DNA of 64,000 nt from CAYPUT01 sp046541715 (GTDB taxonomy: Bacteria; Spirochaetota; Spirochaetia; DSM-27196; PWMO01), in assembly GCA_046541715.1 (NCBI GenBank), contig JBKHCS010000002.1, positions 1 through 64,000 of the forward strand. Direction: 5' to 3'. Numbering within the stretch: position 1 is the first letter of the stretch; each line of letters opens with the position of its first letter. The notes beneath the pieces were generated by a model that was not told where the DNA came from, did no database searches, and saw only the letters and a program-made list of their open reading frames with translations. The position numbers and the translations under genes were made by a program. Shown here in pieces: positions 51,448 to 59,709 of this stretch.

Positions 51448-52521
51448 GTGAACGTCAGAGCAGCGGTCCTATCTTTCGTGGCGCTCGCGTCGCTCTGGTT
51501 TCTTCCACCCTCTCTGGGGGCCCTGGAGCTTCGGGAAGGGCTGGTTCGACTCGAGTTGGACGAGGAAGCCGGATCATTCTCTCTCTATTATCTTGCCGAC
51601 ATCGCGGCAAACCGGTACGTCCCTCTCTTTTTCGACCAGGACCCGGAAACCTCGGGTACCGCGGTTCTCGACGGAAACCAGTTCCATCGCCTCGGCGCAT
51701 CCGGAGGGTTCAGTCTCGAGACACGCAGGACACGGGAGGGAGGAAGGTTTATGTGGACTTCGGGTAGTATCGAAGTCATCCAGGACTTCTCCTTCGTCGC
51801 CTCCCGAGGTTCCCGGTTGGCCAACGGCGTTCAAATAGTGACCACCGTGGCCAATCGCTCGGAGGAGACGAGGAATATCGGTCTCCGGATTCTTTTGGAC
51901 ACAACCCTCGGAGAGGCCCAACCGGCTCATTTTCTGGTGGACGGTGAGGAGGAAGTTACCCGGGAGACGAGTGTCTCTTCGGCCCGTTACTGGGTTTCTC
52001 CGTCGGCGAACACACCGGGCCTTGGGCTTCGGTACTCCCTGAGGGGCGACGGCGTAAGCCGTCCGGACCGGGTGGTTTTTGCCAATTGGAAGCGGTTAGT
52101 CGAGTCGAGTTGGGATTACGCGGTCCGGGAAAGCCGGACTTTCAGCCTTCTTCCGTATTCGATCAACGACTCGGCGGCGGCGATGTATTACGGCCCCCGG
52201 CGGGTCGCCCCGGATGAGCGCTTTACCGTTGTCTCGGTAATGGGATCCGCCGGAAGCGGAAGCTTCGCCGCTACCCAGGGCTCCCAGGGACCCCTGGAGT
52301 CTCTCTTCCGGGACACGACGGAAGAGGGCCGGATAACCTCCGGGGGGAGTCTCGAGGAGGAAGTGGTCGCGGTTAACGATCTTCTGGCGGAGATCGACGA
52401 GATCTTGTCCCAGGAGGGGGGACCGTCCGAGGAGGACGTCGAAGTAGTCCGTCGCATCTACGAGGAACTTCGGCGGCGCGCCGAGACGACCCGTAGCGGA
52501 CCCGGTGATCGATCCCAATAA
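51448..52521 (+). CDS. Secreted beta-rich protein of unknown function
   Basis: 357 residues with a signal peptide (VLSFVALASLWFLPPSLGA) and a mature part dominated by beta strands (LYYLADIAANRYVPLFFDQD, IEVIQDFSFVASRGSRLANGVQIVTTVANRS, IGLRILLDTTLGE, RTFSLLPYSINDSAAAMYYGP), then a short C-terminal coiled coil (NDLLAEIDEILSQ, VVRRIYEELRRRAE). I do not recognise the family. It starts with GTG directly after the stop of the preceding TPR gene and overlaps the next gene by 17 nt, so the three envelope proteins are likely produced together. Confidence 0.75.
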   Translation: MNVRAAVLSFVALASLWFLPPSLGALELREGLVRLELDEEAGSFSLYYLADIAANRYVPLFFDQDPETSGTAVLDGNQFHRLGASGGFSLETRRTREGGRFMWTSGSIEVIQDFSFVASRGSRLANGVQIVTTVANRSEETRNIGLRILLDTTLGEAQPAHFLVDGEEEVTRETSVSSARYWVSPSANTPGLGLRYSLRGDGVSRPDRVVFANWKRLVESSWDYAVRESRTFSLLPYSINDSAAAMYYGPRRVAPDERFTVVSVMGSAGSGSFAATQGSQGPLESLFRDTTEEGRITSGGSLEEEVVAVNDLLAEIDEILSQEGGPSEEDVEVVRRIYEELRRRAETTRSGPGDRSQ

Positions 52522-53611
52522 GGCCCTCTCCCGAGCCGAGCGGCTCTACCGGCAGGGAAAGTACACCGACGTAATCCATCTTCTCGAGCCGCAAGTCTTT
52601 CTGTTCCGGGACGAAACCCGGTTCTATCACCTTCTCGGTATGGCGTGTCTCCAAGCTCAAGACCTTGGAGGCGCGGAAACCTACCTCTCCCGGGCCGTCG
52701 ACCTTACGCCGGAGGCGGTCGATTCGCGCCTCGCCCTGGCCGCCCTCCGAGCACGGAAGGGCGAGGTCCAGCGGGCGATGAGAGACTGGCTGGCCGTCAA
52801 GGAAGTGGATCCGAAGAACCGAATCGCTCAGAGCGGTCTCGACCTTGTCCGGAAAAGCGAGACCGAAAGTGCCGTACAACGGACTCTCCACGGCAAGACG
52901 TTCGGGCAGTATCTGCCGGCACCGAGGCTCCGTGCCGGACGGAGCCTTCTCCTTCTTGCGGCGGTGGCGACCGTCGTTCTCGGCTCCTGGCTTGTCGTCT
53001 ACGTTGTCGACCAGGGTGTCTTCGACGGGTCGCGAGGGGAGCCGCGCCCCGGTGACGAATTGCTGATCCTCGAAGATGATTCGGTCGACGATTTGGTCGC
53101 TTACTCCGGAAGCTTCCGTTACACCTACACCGAAGACGAAATCGAACAGCTTGTTCTCGAGCTCCGGGAGTACTTCCACGACGAGCGGGACAACCTTGCC
53201 CGGAGACACGCCAACCGGCTTCTCTTATCGAACGCTTCGACCGAGATAAAGCGCAGGGTGTCGCTACTGAGTGACTATTTCCGGGTACCGGACCTGGTCG
53301 GTTTGGAGGACAACTTTGAGTATTCCGACGTAGCGGCGGAGCCTTGGCTCTACCAAGGCTGTTACGTAAAGTGGCGGGGGAGGGTCGCGAACCTCGAAGT
53401 CTCAGACGACGTCATCGCCTTCGATTTTCTCGTAGGGTTCGAAGAGGGACGGGTGCTCCAGGGGATGGTCCCAACGCGCTTCTTCTTCGGAGTATCGGTG
53501 GAGCCGGGTACCAATGTCGAGCTTCTCGGCGAGATAACCAACGTGGAGGCAGGGTCGTTTGCCTTGCGAGGTGAGGCTGTCCGCCTTCTCGGTACGGAAG
53601 CCGACCGGTGA
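52505..53611 (+). CDS. Membrane-anchored TPR protein of unknown function
   Basis: 368 residues. The N-terminal 120 residues are cytosolic TPR units (ALSRAERLYRQGKYTDVIHLLEPQ, MACLQAQDLGGAETYLSRAVDLTPE), a transmembrane helix follows at about residues 144-164 (LLLLAAVATVVLGSWLVVYVV), and the C-terminal 200 residues are outside, ending in an OB-like beta domain (GCYVKWRGRVANLEVSDDVIAFDFLVG, VELLGEITNVEAGSFALRGEAV). The start is GTG at 52505, overlapping the previous gene by 17 nt; the stop overlaps the dtd start as GTGA. Function unknown; it could link a cytosolic complex to the envelope. Confidence 0.77.
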   Translation: MIDPNKALSRAERLYRQGKYTDVIHLLEPQVFLFRDETRFYHLLGMACLQAQDLGGAETYLSRAVDLTPEAVDSRLALAALRARKGEVQRAMRDWLAVKEVDPKNRIAQSGLDLVRKSETESAVQRTLHGKTFGQYLPAPRLRAGRSLLLLAAVATVVLGSWLVVYVVDQGVFDGSRGEPRPGDELLILEDDSVDDLVAYSGSFRYTYTEDEIEQLVLELREYFHDERDNLARRHANRLLLSNASTEIKRRVSLLSDYFRVPDLVGLEDNFEYSDVAAEPWLYQGCYVKWRGRVANLEVSDDVIAFDFLVGFEEGRVLQGMVPTRFFFGVSVEPGTNVELLGEITNVEAGSFALRGEAVRLLGTEADR

Positions 53612-54063
53612 GGGCGGTAGTTCAGCGCGTCGCCGCCGCTTCCGTGCTTCTGAAGGCGACGGGAGAAACCACGGGGGCAATCGGCCGGGGAATTCTCGCC
53701 TATGTCGGCGTGATGAAAGGTGACGCCCCGGCAGACGTGCAGTGGATGGCCGAGAAACTCTCGGGACTCCGTATCTTCGAGGACGACGCAGGAAAGATGA
53801 ATCTCTCGGTCTCGGAGACCGGAGGAGAGATTCTTCTGGTTTCGCAGTTTACCCTCGGAGGGGACGCCCGGAAAGGGCGCCGTCCGTCCTTCAATAACGC
53901 AGAGGAACCGGGGATAGCCGAAGAGGTTCTCTCTACTCTGGTGGACGCCTTGTCGCTCCAGGGACAACGGGTCGCGACCGGCCGTTTCGGTGCGGGTATG
54001 ACGGTCAGGTGCGACGTCGACGGACCGGTCACTATCCTTGTCGATTCGAAGAAAGCATTCTAG
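53608..54063 (+). CDS. dtd: D-aminoacyl-tRNA deacylase
   Basis: Removes D-amino acids from mischarged tRNA. 151 residues with the signature SQFTLGGDARKGRRPSF and, near the C-terminus, the GPVTI box (here VDGPVTI). The start is GTG at 53608 in a GTGA overlap with the preceding gene. Length is normal. It converges on prs, 23 bp away. Confidence 0.94.
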   Translation: MRAVVQRVAAASVLLKATGETTGAIGRGILAYVGVMKGDAPADVQWMAEKLSGLRIFEDDAGKMNLSVSETGGEILLVSQFTLGGDARKGRRPSFNNAEEPGIAEEVLSTLVDALSLQGQRVATGRFGAGMTVRCDVDGPVTILVDSKKAF

Positions 54064-54086
54064 GGCAGGAGCACCTACCGGGGACC

Positions 54087-55190
54087 TTACATGAACAAGC
54101 GCATCGAGCTCAGATAATCCATTGCGTTGAACTCGTCGAAGAAGGGCGAGAGGCTCCCCTCGTCGTTGAGGCGTTTCACGATCTCGGCGCTTCTCCGGGC
54201 CGAGGAGACAACGTGGAGGAAGGGCATCTGGTCCCGGAGGCTGCTCGTGCAGGGGACGGTGTCGAGGACCACGACGCTGTTGAGGATTTTCTCCTCGTAG
54301 AGGGAGGTCAACCGCTCGATGGCGGGGTTCGAAAAGACGGGATGGATTGCGGCAATGTTGATCCGGGAGACGCCCCGATCGGCAAGCTCCCGGACCAAGG
54401 TATAGACCGAACCCCCGGTATCTATCATGTCGTCGACAATCCATATCTCCTTACCCTCGATCGGACTATCGGTAAGGATGTCGATGGAATCTACCGTATT
54501 GGTCTTGGTATAGTCGCGGTGCTTATGGGCGATGATGAGAGGGGTGTTGAAGGCGGCGGCGTACTTCTTGGCGAGACTTTCGCTGCCGGCGTCGACGGAG
54601 CAGAACACCCATTGCCCTTGGATGACCTGGGTCAGATTCTCCTTGGTCTTGATAAACTTGTCGGTTAGGTATTCCTCGACCAGGCTGCCGGCGGGAACAT
54701 CGTCGATTGAGCAGATGTCCGGATCGACGATGGTCTTCGACTTATCCGAATGGAGTTGGTAAGTAATAATGTGGTCCACTCCGAGGCTGACCAAGGTCTT
54801 GTAGTGGATCCAGAAGCCGACGGAGTTCCTCCGGGTGGTCCGGTCGGACCGGGAGGCGCTGCAGAAGGGCTCGAAGAGGGTGATCCTCGCCGGCTGGGCG
54901 CGTTTGAGGGCGTCGATGGCGTGGTAGAGCTCCATCTTGTTCTCTTCCACCGTAAGGTTTAGGTCGTTGCGACCCGCGTTACCGAAGAGAAAGACATCCT
55001 TTCCTCGAACCGATGTCTTGACCTCGACTTCCATCTCGCCGTCGGCAAAACGGACCGCCGCAAGGCTGTCAACCCTGTCTCGTAGATTCCGGTGGCCCCG
55101 ATAGTCCGGGAAGGTCTCCAATTGATACGCGACGCGGCCCGCGTAGTCGACCATGGACCGGGTAGCCACCACCAAAAGCTCACCACGCAC
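54087..55190 (-). CDS. prs: Ribose-phosphate pyrophosphokinase, divergent type
   Basis: Makes PRPP from ribose 5-phosphate and ATP, feeding the purine operon at the start of this window and pyrimidine, His, Trp and NAD synthesis. The 367-residue protein keeps the ribose-phosphate loop IWIVDDMIDTGGS, FADGEMEVEV, VDHIITYQLHSDKSK and a partner-interface region, but the usual PYARQD(R/K) loop reads CSASRSDRTTRRNSVGF and the protein is about 50 residues longer than classical PrsA. GTG at 55190 is the start, 6 nt after its -10 box. Confidence 0.88.
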   Translation of the reverse strand: MRGELLVVATRSMVDYAGRVAYQLETFPDYRGHRNLRDRVDSLAAVRFADGEMEVEVKTSVRGKDVFLFGNAGRNDLNLTVEENKMELYHAIDALKRAQPARITLFEPFCSASRSDRTTRRNSVGFWIHYKTLVSLGVDHIITYQLHSDKSKTIVDPDICSIDDVPAGSLVEEYLTDKFIKTKENLTQVIQGQWVFCSVDAGSESLAKKYAAAFNTPLIIAHKHRDYTKTNTVDSIDILTDSPIEGKEIWIVDDMIDTGGSVYTLVRELADRGVSRINIAAIHPVFSNPAIERLTSLYEEKILNSVVVLDTVPCTSSLRDQMPFLHVVSSARRSAEIVKRLNDEGSLSPFFDEFNAMDYLSSMRLFM

Positions 55191-55196
55191 GGCACC

Positions 55197-55225
55197 TATA
55201 TAGCACGGGAGCGTCGGAGCGTCCA
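55197..55225 (-). promoter_or_regulatory. Putative prs promoter
   Basis: On the minus strand TGGACG (55220-55225), 17 nt, TATATA (55197-55202; preceded by TGC, an extended -10), then 6 nt to the GTG. Predicts a leaderless prs mRNA. Confidence 0.5.
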
Positions 55226-55251
55226 GGAGAAGGGTGAGGCGACGGCCGCTA

Positions 55252-55281
55252 TTGACCCGCTAGGATGGGAGGAAATAGTAT
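55252..55281 (+). promoter_or_regulatory. Putative recA promoter
   Basis: TTGACC (55252-55257), 18 nt, TAGTAT (55276-55281), about 47-48 nt before the proposed start region. No LexA-type operator (neither CTGT-N8-ACAG nor a GAAC-N4-GTTC type) was found around it. Confidence 0.5.
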
Positions 55282-55335
55282 TGCGTTGAATTCTGCGGTA
55301 GATCAGCGCCGTATTCCTCTGTGGAGGTGTTCTAC

Positions 55336-56556
55336 ATGGTGCTGACAAAGAACCGAGTCGCGCAAGGGGACGCAATGGCAAAAAGCGATACGACGGCAGA
55401 GGCCGGCCGGAAGAGAGAAGAGAAGGATAAGGCCCTCGAAGCGGCGAAGCTGCAGATAGAGAAGCAGTTCGGAAAGGGCTCCCTGATGAAGCTCGGCGAA
55501 GGGGTCGACGTCCGGGGGATCCAGGTTATTCCGTCCGGGTCTATTCTTCTCGACGAGGCCCTCGGGCTCGGGGGATATCCCAAGGGCAGGGTTATCGAGA
55601 TATACGGACCCGAGTCCTCCGGAAAGACAACTCTTGCCCTCCACGCCATCGCCGAGGCCCAGAAGCTCGGCGGTATCGCGGCGTTCATCGACGCAGAGCA
55701 CGCTCTCGATCCGGTCTACGCCGGAAATCTTGGCGTGAACATCGACGAGCTCTGGGTTTCTCAGCCCGACACGGGCGAACAGGCTCTCGAGATCGCGGAA
55801 TCCCTCGTCCGTTCCGCCGCGGTAGACATTATCGTCGTCGACTCGGTTGCCGCCTTGACGCCCCAGGCGGAGATCGAAGGCGACATGGGGGACTCCCATA
55901 TGGGGCTCCAGGCCCGTCTGATGAGCCAAGCTTTGCGTAAGCTGACGGCCACCATCTCGAAGTCCGGAACTTGTCTCATTTTTATCAACCAGATCCGGAT
56001 GAAGATAGGGGTGATGTTCGGGAATCCGGAGACCACAACCGGTGGAAAGGCGCTTAAGTTCTATTCCTCCGTTCGCCTCGAGGTCCGGAGAATCGAAACG
56101 ATTACCAAAGGCGCCGACGAGGCGATCGGCAACCGGGTCCGGGTGAAGGTTGTCAAGAACAAGGTTGCACCGCCGTTCAAGAAAGTCGAGATGGAGATTA
56201 TCTTCGGAAAAGGGATCTCCTACTGGGGGAGCCTCCTCGACGGCGCCCTTAAGCTCGACCTAATCAAAAAGAGCGGCAGTTGGTATTCCTACGGCGAGGA
56301 GCGGGTGGGGCAGGGGCGGGACAACGCCCGGCAGTTTCTCGAAGAGCATCAGGATATCGCCATGGAGATAGAAGCTAAGATTCGCGCGGCTCTCTTTCCA
56401 CCGCTTCCACCCCGGGGGGCTAAAGCCGCGGAAGAGACCGCCGCCCCGGCCGCCGTTGATGCTTCGGCTACGGAGACCGAGAAGGGGAAAGGCTCCGGCC
56501 TCGCGCACCGGGCCAAAGAGGCCGCCGGCACGAGCGGCGAAGAGGAACTCTTTTAA
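55336..56556 (+). CDS. recA: Recombinase RecA
   Basis: Forms filaments on single-stranded DNA for homologous recombination, together with RuvABC in this window. The protein has the N-terminal polymerisation helix (ALEAAKLQIEKQFGKGSLMKLGE), Walker A GPESSGKTT near residue 91, Walker B IIVVDSVAALTP, loop L1 EGDMGDSHMGLQARLMSQALRKL-like region, L2 FINQIRMKIGVMFGNPETTTGG and an Ala/Glu-rich acidic tail. The ATG at 55336 has GGAGGTG (55323-55329) well spaced before it; the ATG at 55375, giving MAKSDTT, has AGGGGA and is a good alternative (393 instead of 406 residues). Confidence 0.96.
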   Translation: MVLTKNRVAQGDAMAKSDTTAEAGRKREEKDKALEAAKLQIEKQFGKGSLMKLGEGVDVRGIQVIPSGSILLDEALGLGGYPKGRVIEIYGPESSGKTTLALHAIAEAQKLGGIAAFIDAEHALDPVYAGNLGVNIDELWVSQPDTGEQALEIAESLVRSAAVDIIVVDSVAALTPQAEIEGDMGDSHMGLQARLMSQALRKLTATISKSGTCLIFINQIRMKIGVMFGNPETTTGGKALKFYSSVRLEVRRIETITKGADEAIGNRVRVKVVKNKVAPPFKKVEMEIIFGKGISYWGSLLDGALKLDLIKKSGSWYSYGEERVGQGRDNARQFLEEHQDIAMEIEAKIRAALFPPLPPRGAKAAEETAAPAAVDASATETEKGKGSGLAHRAKEAAGTSGEEELF

Positions 56557-56559
56557 GGC

Positions 56560-57063
56560 GTGGCCGAATGCTACCTGGGTCTCGGCTCCAACTGGGGCGA
56601 CCGGCTCGGATACTTGTCTGAAGCCCTTGGCCGCATAGACGCACGCTGGCCTGTTGAGGTGGTCTCTTCGGTCTACGAGACGGATCCGCAGATCGTTACC
56701 GACCAGGGGGCTTTTTTGAATCTCTGCTGCCGGATCGACGCCGAGGCTCCCCCGGCGTTGGTTCTCCGGGGGGTGAACGAAATCGAAGCCGCCCTCGGGC
56801 GAGACCGGATGCGGGAACGCCCTAAGGGCCCCCGCATGATAGACATCGACCTGCTGCTCTGGGGGACCGACACCCTCAGTGAGCCCGAGTTGACGATTCC
56901 TCACCCGGGGCTTACCGAACGGCAGTTCGTCCTACGTCCCCTCCTGGAGATTGCCCCGGGGCTTCGAGACCCGCGCGACGGACGGTCCTTAAGCGCAGTT
57001 TCGGCTTTCCTCCCGGGGCAGGGTGTTTACTGCTACGGCAAGGCAGTCGTATACTCTGCCTGA
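56560..57063 (+). CDS. folK: 2-amino-4-hydroxy-6-hydroxymethyldihydropteridine pyrophosphokinase FolK
   Basis: Pyrophosphorylates hydroxymethyldihydropterin in folate synthesis. 167 residues with YLGLGSNWGDR at the N-terminus, VVSSVYETDP, the FLNLCCRIDAE strand and the signature RPKGPRMIDIDLLLWG, then IPHPGLTERQFVLRPLLEIAP. The GTG start is 3 nt after recA. No other folate gene is near. Confidence 0.94.
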   Translation: MAECYLGLGSNWGDRLGYLSEALGRIDARWPVEVVSSVYETDPQIVTDQGAFLNLCCRIDAEAPPALVLRGVNEIEAALGRDRMRERPKGPRMIDIDLLLWGTDTLSEPELTIPHPGLTERQFVLRPLLEIAPGLRDPRDGRSLSAVSAFLPGQGVYCYGKAVVYSA

Positions 57064-57071
57064 ACCGACCA

Positions 57072-57806
57072 ATGAGCAGTGAGGATACCCAAGGACCCGT
57101 GGTACGGGTGCCTTCCTTCGAGGGCCCCCTGGACCTCCTCCTCTTTCTAATTAGAAAGAACGAGATTAACATTTACGACATCCCCATCGGAGAGATTACC
57201 GAGCAGTACTTGGGCTATATGGCCTACGCCGTGCGGGTCGATCTGGACAATATCACCGACTTTTACGTGATGGCGGCGACGCTTCTCTATATCAAGAGCC
57301 GGATGCTGCTTCCGATGCAAGACAGCGAGGATGACGATTTCGAGGATCCTCGGAAGGAATTGGTCGAACGGCTGATAGAATACCAGCGATTCCGAAAGCT
57401 CACCGAGCTCATGGAGGAGCGGCAGGAGGAGGCCCAGTTGGACATTCTCCGGCCCCCCAAGCAGCGGAACCTTCCGTTCCCGGACACCGAAGACGCCTGG
57501 CAGGATCTCGATGCCTGGGCGCTCTTCGAGCACTTTGCCGCGGTCATGTCCAACCTCGGGGCGGAACGGCTCATCGAGCTCTACGAAGAGGTCTCGATAA
57601 ACGAGAAGGTCGCGCTTATCGAAGAGTATCTCGAGGAACGGGAGGAGTTCGATTTTAGCGAGCTCATCAAGCGGCAAGACTCGATTCTGGAGCTTGTCTG
57701 CGCCTTCTTAGCACTCCTCGAGATGACGAAAACCCGGCGTATCTCGATCCGGCAGAACCGGCTCTTCGGTGACATTAGAATTAGGCGGACGCAGTATGGC
57801 GCTTGA
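57072..57806 (+). CDS. scpA: Segregation and condensation protein ScpA
   Basis: Kleisin that bridges SMC heads in chromosome condensation. The 244-residue protein has the conserved start FEGPLDLLLFLIRKNEINIYDIPIGEITEQYL-type block, MAATLLYIKSRMLLP and a C-terminal winged helix (VCAFLALLEMTKTRRISIRQNRLFGDI). It overlaps scpB by 11 nt, the normal pair. Confidence 0.95.
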   Translation: MSSEDTQGPVVRVPSFEGPLDLLLFLIRKNEINIYDIPIGEITEQYLGYMAYAVRVDLDNITDFYVMAATLLYIKSRMLLPMQDSEDDDFEDPRKELVERLIEYQRFRKLTELMEERQEEAQLDILRPPKQRNLPFPDTEDAWQDLDAWALFEHFAAVMSNLGAERLIELYEEVSINEKVALIEEYLEEREEFDFSELIKRQDSILELVCAFLALLEMTKTRRISIRQNRLFGDIRIRRTQYGA

Positions 57807-58335
57807 GACGGAACAGGCGTTGGTTGAGGCGGTGCTCCTGATGGAGACCGAACCGGTCGACGAGAAGACGATTTCTCGAATCACCGGACTCGGGGTGGAA
57901 GTCGTCCGCCGGGCGCTTTCGGCTCTGGTCGACCGGTACGCCGCGCCTGAGTGCGGTATAGAGGTTCGCCGCATAGCCGACGGGCTCCTCATGGCCCCCA
58001 AGGAGGCACTTTCGAACAGCCTCCGGGACCGGTACGGCAAACGGCACGATACCCGTCTCTCGAAGGCCGCCCTCGAGACGCTTTCGATCATCGCCTATTC
58101 GCAGCCGGTTACCCGGGGAGAGATCGAGAGCCTCCGGGGCGTAGCCGCCGACGGAATGATCCGTCTTCTCCTCGACCGGGGGCTGATCAAAGAAACGGGT
58201 AAGAAGGACGCCCCGGGGCGGCCGACGCAGTACGGTACCTCCCGGGAATTCCTCCGGGCCTTTCGGCTCTCGAGTATCTCCGAACTGCCGAAGCTCGAAG
58301 ACGTGGAAGAGGAGCGTTTTGCCCCCGACGAATAG
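57796..58335 (+). CDS. scpB: Segregation and condensation protein ScpB
   Basis: Partner of ScpA in the SMC complex. 179 residues in two winged-helix domains: LVEAVLLMETEPVDEKTISRITG and LSIIAYSQPVTRGEIESLRGV, with the typical GRPTQYGTSREFLRAF segment. The ATG at 57796 gives the family N-terminus; an upstream GTG at 57769 would add nine residues without support. Confidence 0.95.
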   Translation: MALETEQALVEAVLLMETEPVDEKTISRITGLGVEVVRRALSALVDRYAAPECGIEVRRIADGLLMAPKEALSNSLRDRYGKRHDTRLSKAALETLSIIAYSQPVTRGEIESLRGVAADGMIRLLLDRGLIKETGKKDAPGRPTQYGTSREFLRAFRLSSISELPKLEDVEEERFAPDE

Positions 58336-58354
58336 AACCGCCGACGAATACCCG

Positions 58355-59053
58355 ATGCGTCTCCACGTTTACCTCGCCCGGGCGGGTGTCGCTTCCCGGC
58401 GCCGAAGCGAAGCCCTGATTGCGGAAGGGGAGGTCGAGGTTAACGGCGAGATCGTCACGAGCCAGGGCTTTTTGGTTAACGAGGGTGACACCGTCCGGTA
58501 CAGCGGAAGGCGGGTCGAGCCGGCGCAACGGAAAATCCATATTGCACTGAACAAGCCGAAACGCTACCTGTGTAGCAGTAGCGATCCCGAAAATCGGCCC
58601 CTGGCCATCTCCCTGGTGCAGCCCGATTTTCCCGAGCGGCTCTTTACCGTGGGGCGCCTGGACTTTCTCTCGAGCGGCCTTATTCTGGTAACCAACGACG
58701 GCTACTTTTCCAAGCGGGTCATGCATCCCTCGAACCGGGTGGAGAAGGAGTACGTCCTGGAGGCGAAGGTCCCGATTCCGGAAGAGCTTCTTCAGGAGTA
58801 CCGGCGAGGTATCTTCGTCGAAGGCGTTCGGTACCTCCTGAAACACTACACCTACAAGAATTCCAGGAGGGTCAACCTCGTTCTCGAAGAAGGGAAGAAC
58901 AGGGAGATCCGGCGTGTCTTCGAGACCCGCAAGATAGGAATCAAGCGTTTGCACCGCATCCGTATCGGTAGTGTACATCTCGGTCCGGTTCCCCCCGGGG
59001 GGTATCGTTTTCTGACCGCCGAAGAGGTCGCGTCCCTCGGGGGAGGACGCTAA
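58355..59053 (+). CDS. RsuA/RluB/RluE-type pseudouridine synthase
   Basis: Modifies rRNA. 232 residues: an S4 RNA-binding domain (RLHVYLARAGVASRRRSEALIAEGEVEVNG) and the catalytic domain with the Asp in VGRLDFLSSGLILVTNDG, KEYVLEA and GKNREIRRVFE. By position next to scpAB it is most likely the RluB type that acts on 23S rRNA. The ATG at 58355 starts directly at the S4 domain; a TTG at 58319 is possible but would add an unconserved stretch. It overlaps cmk by one base. Confidence 0.9.
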   Translation: MRLHVYLARAGVASRRRSEALIAEGEVEVNGEIVTSQGFLVNEGDTVRYSGRRVEPAQRKIHIALNKPKRYLCSSSDPENRPLAISLVQPDFPERLFTVGRLDFLSSGLILVTNDGYFSKRVMHPSNRVEKEYVLEAKVPIPEELLQEYRRGIFVEGVRYLLKHYTYKNSRRVNLVLEEGKNREIRRVFETRKIGIKRLHRIRIGSVHLGPVPPGGYRFLTAEEVASLGGGR

Positions 59054-59685
59054 TGGTCGTTGCGATCGACGGGCCCGCCGGGAGCGGAAAGAGCACCATT
59101 GCGCGGTGCGTTGCCGATCGGTTGGGCTACTTCTTCGTGAACTCCGGGAACCTCTACCGGGCGGTCTCCTATTACGTTCTCTCCCGGAAAAGCGATCCGG
59201 CCGATACCGGGGAGATTCGCGGTGCCCTGAAGGAGATCGATATCGACTACTCTCCCGACGCCCTGCTGCTTAACGGTACGGCGCTCGGTGACGAGCTGCG
59301 CACCGGGGAGGTAGACCACTGGGTCTCTAGACACTCCGCGATTCCGGAAGTGCGGCGCCGCGTCAACGATATAATCCGGCGGAGCGTGGAAGGCCGGAAC
59401 GCGGTTGTGGAAGGCCGGGACATGACCACGGTTGTCTTTCCCGACGCCGAATACAAGTTCTACCTCGACGCGTCCCTGGAAACCCGGGCCCGAAGACGTA
59501 TGGCGGCGGGCACCGAAGGAAGCGTAGAAGAGGTGATGGCAAGGACGGAAGAAAGAGACCGGCAAGACCGGGAAAAGGCCGTCGGAAGCCTTAGGCGCGA
59601 CCCCGATTCGACCTATTTGGACACCTCGGACTTGACCATAGAAGATGTTTGTGAGACAGTTATTGCTAGTATCCAAAAAAATTAA
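59053..59685 (+). CDS. cmk: Cytidylate kinase
   Basis: Phosphorylates CMP and dCMP. 210 residues with the P-loop VVAIDGPAGSGKSTIAR at the N-terminus, EGRDMTTVVFPDAEYKFYLDAS, RRMAAGT and the lid region RDRQDREKAVGSLRRDPDS. The usual DTG(A)xYR motif reads NSGNLYRAV, a small departure. The stop lies 24 nt before rpsA, the widespread cmk-rpsA pair. Confidence 0.95.
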   Translation: MVVAIDGPAGSGKSTIARCVADRLGYFFVNSGNLYRAVSYYVLSRKSDPADTGEIRGALKEIDIDYSPDALLLNGTALGDELRTGEVDHWVSRHSAIPEVRRRVNDIIRRSVEGRNAVVEGRDMTTVVFPDAEYKFYLDASLETRARRRMAAGTEGSVEEVMARTEERDRQDREKAVGSLRRDPDSTYLDTSDLTIEDVCETVIASIQKN

Positions 59686-59709
59686 CATCATTGGGAGTTT
59701 CTTGTAATT

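Noticed and set aside
55230..55335. LexA/SOS operator before recA
   Set aside because: No convincing dyad of known LexA type was found; only a promoter and a ribosome site are visible.
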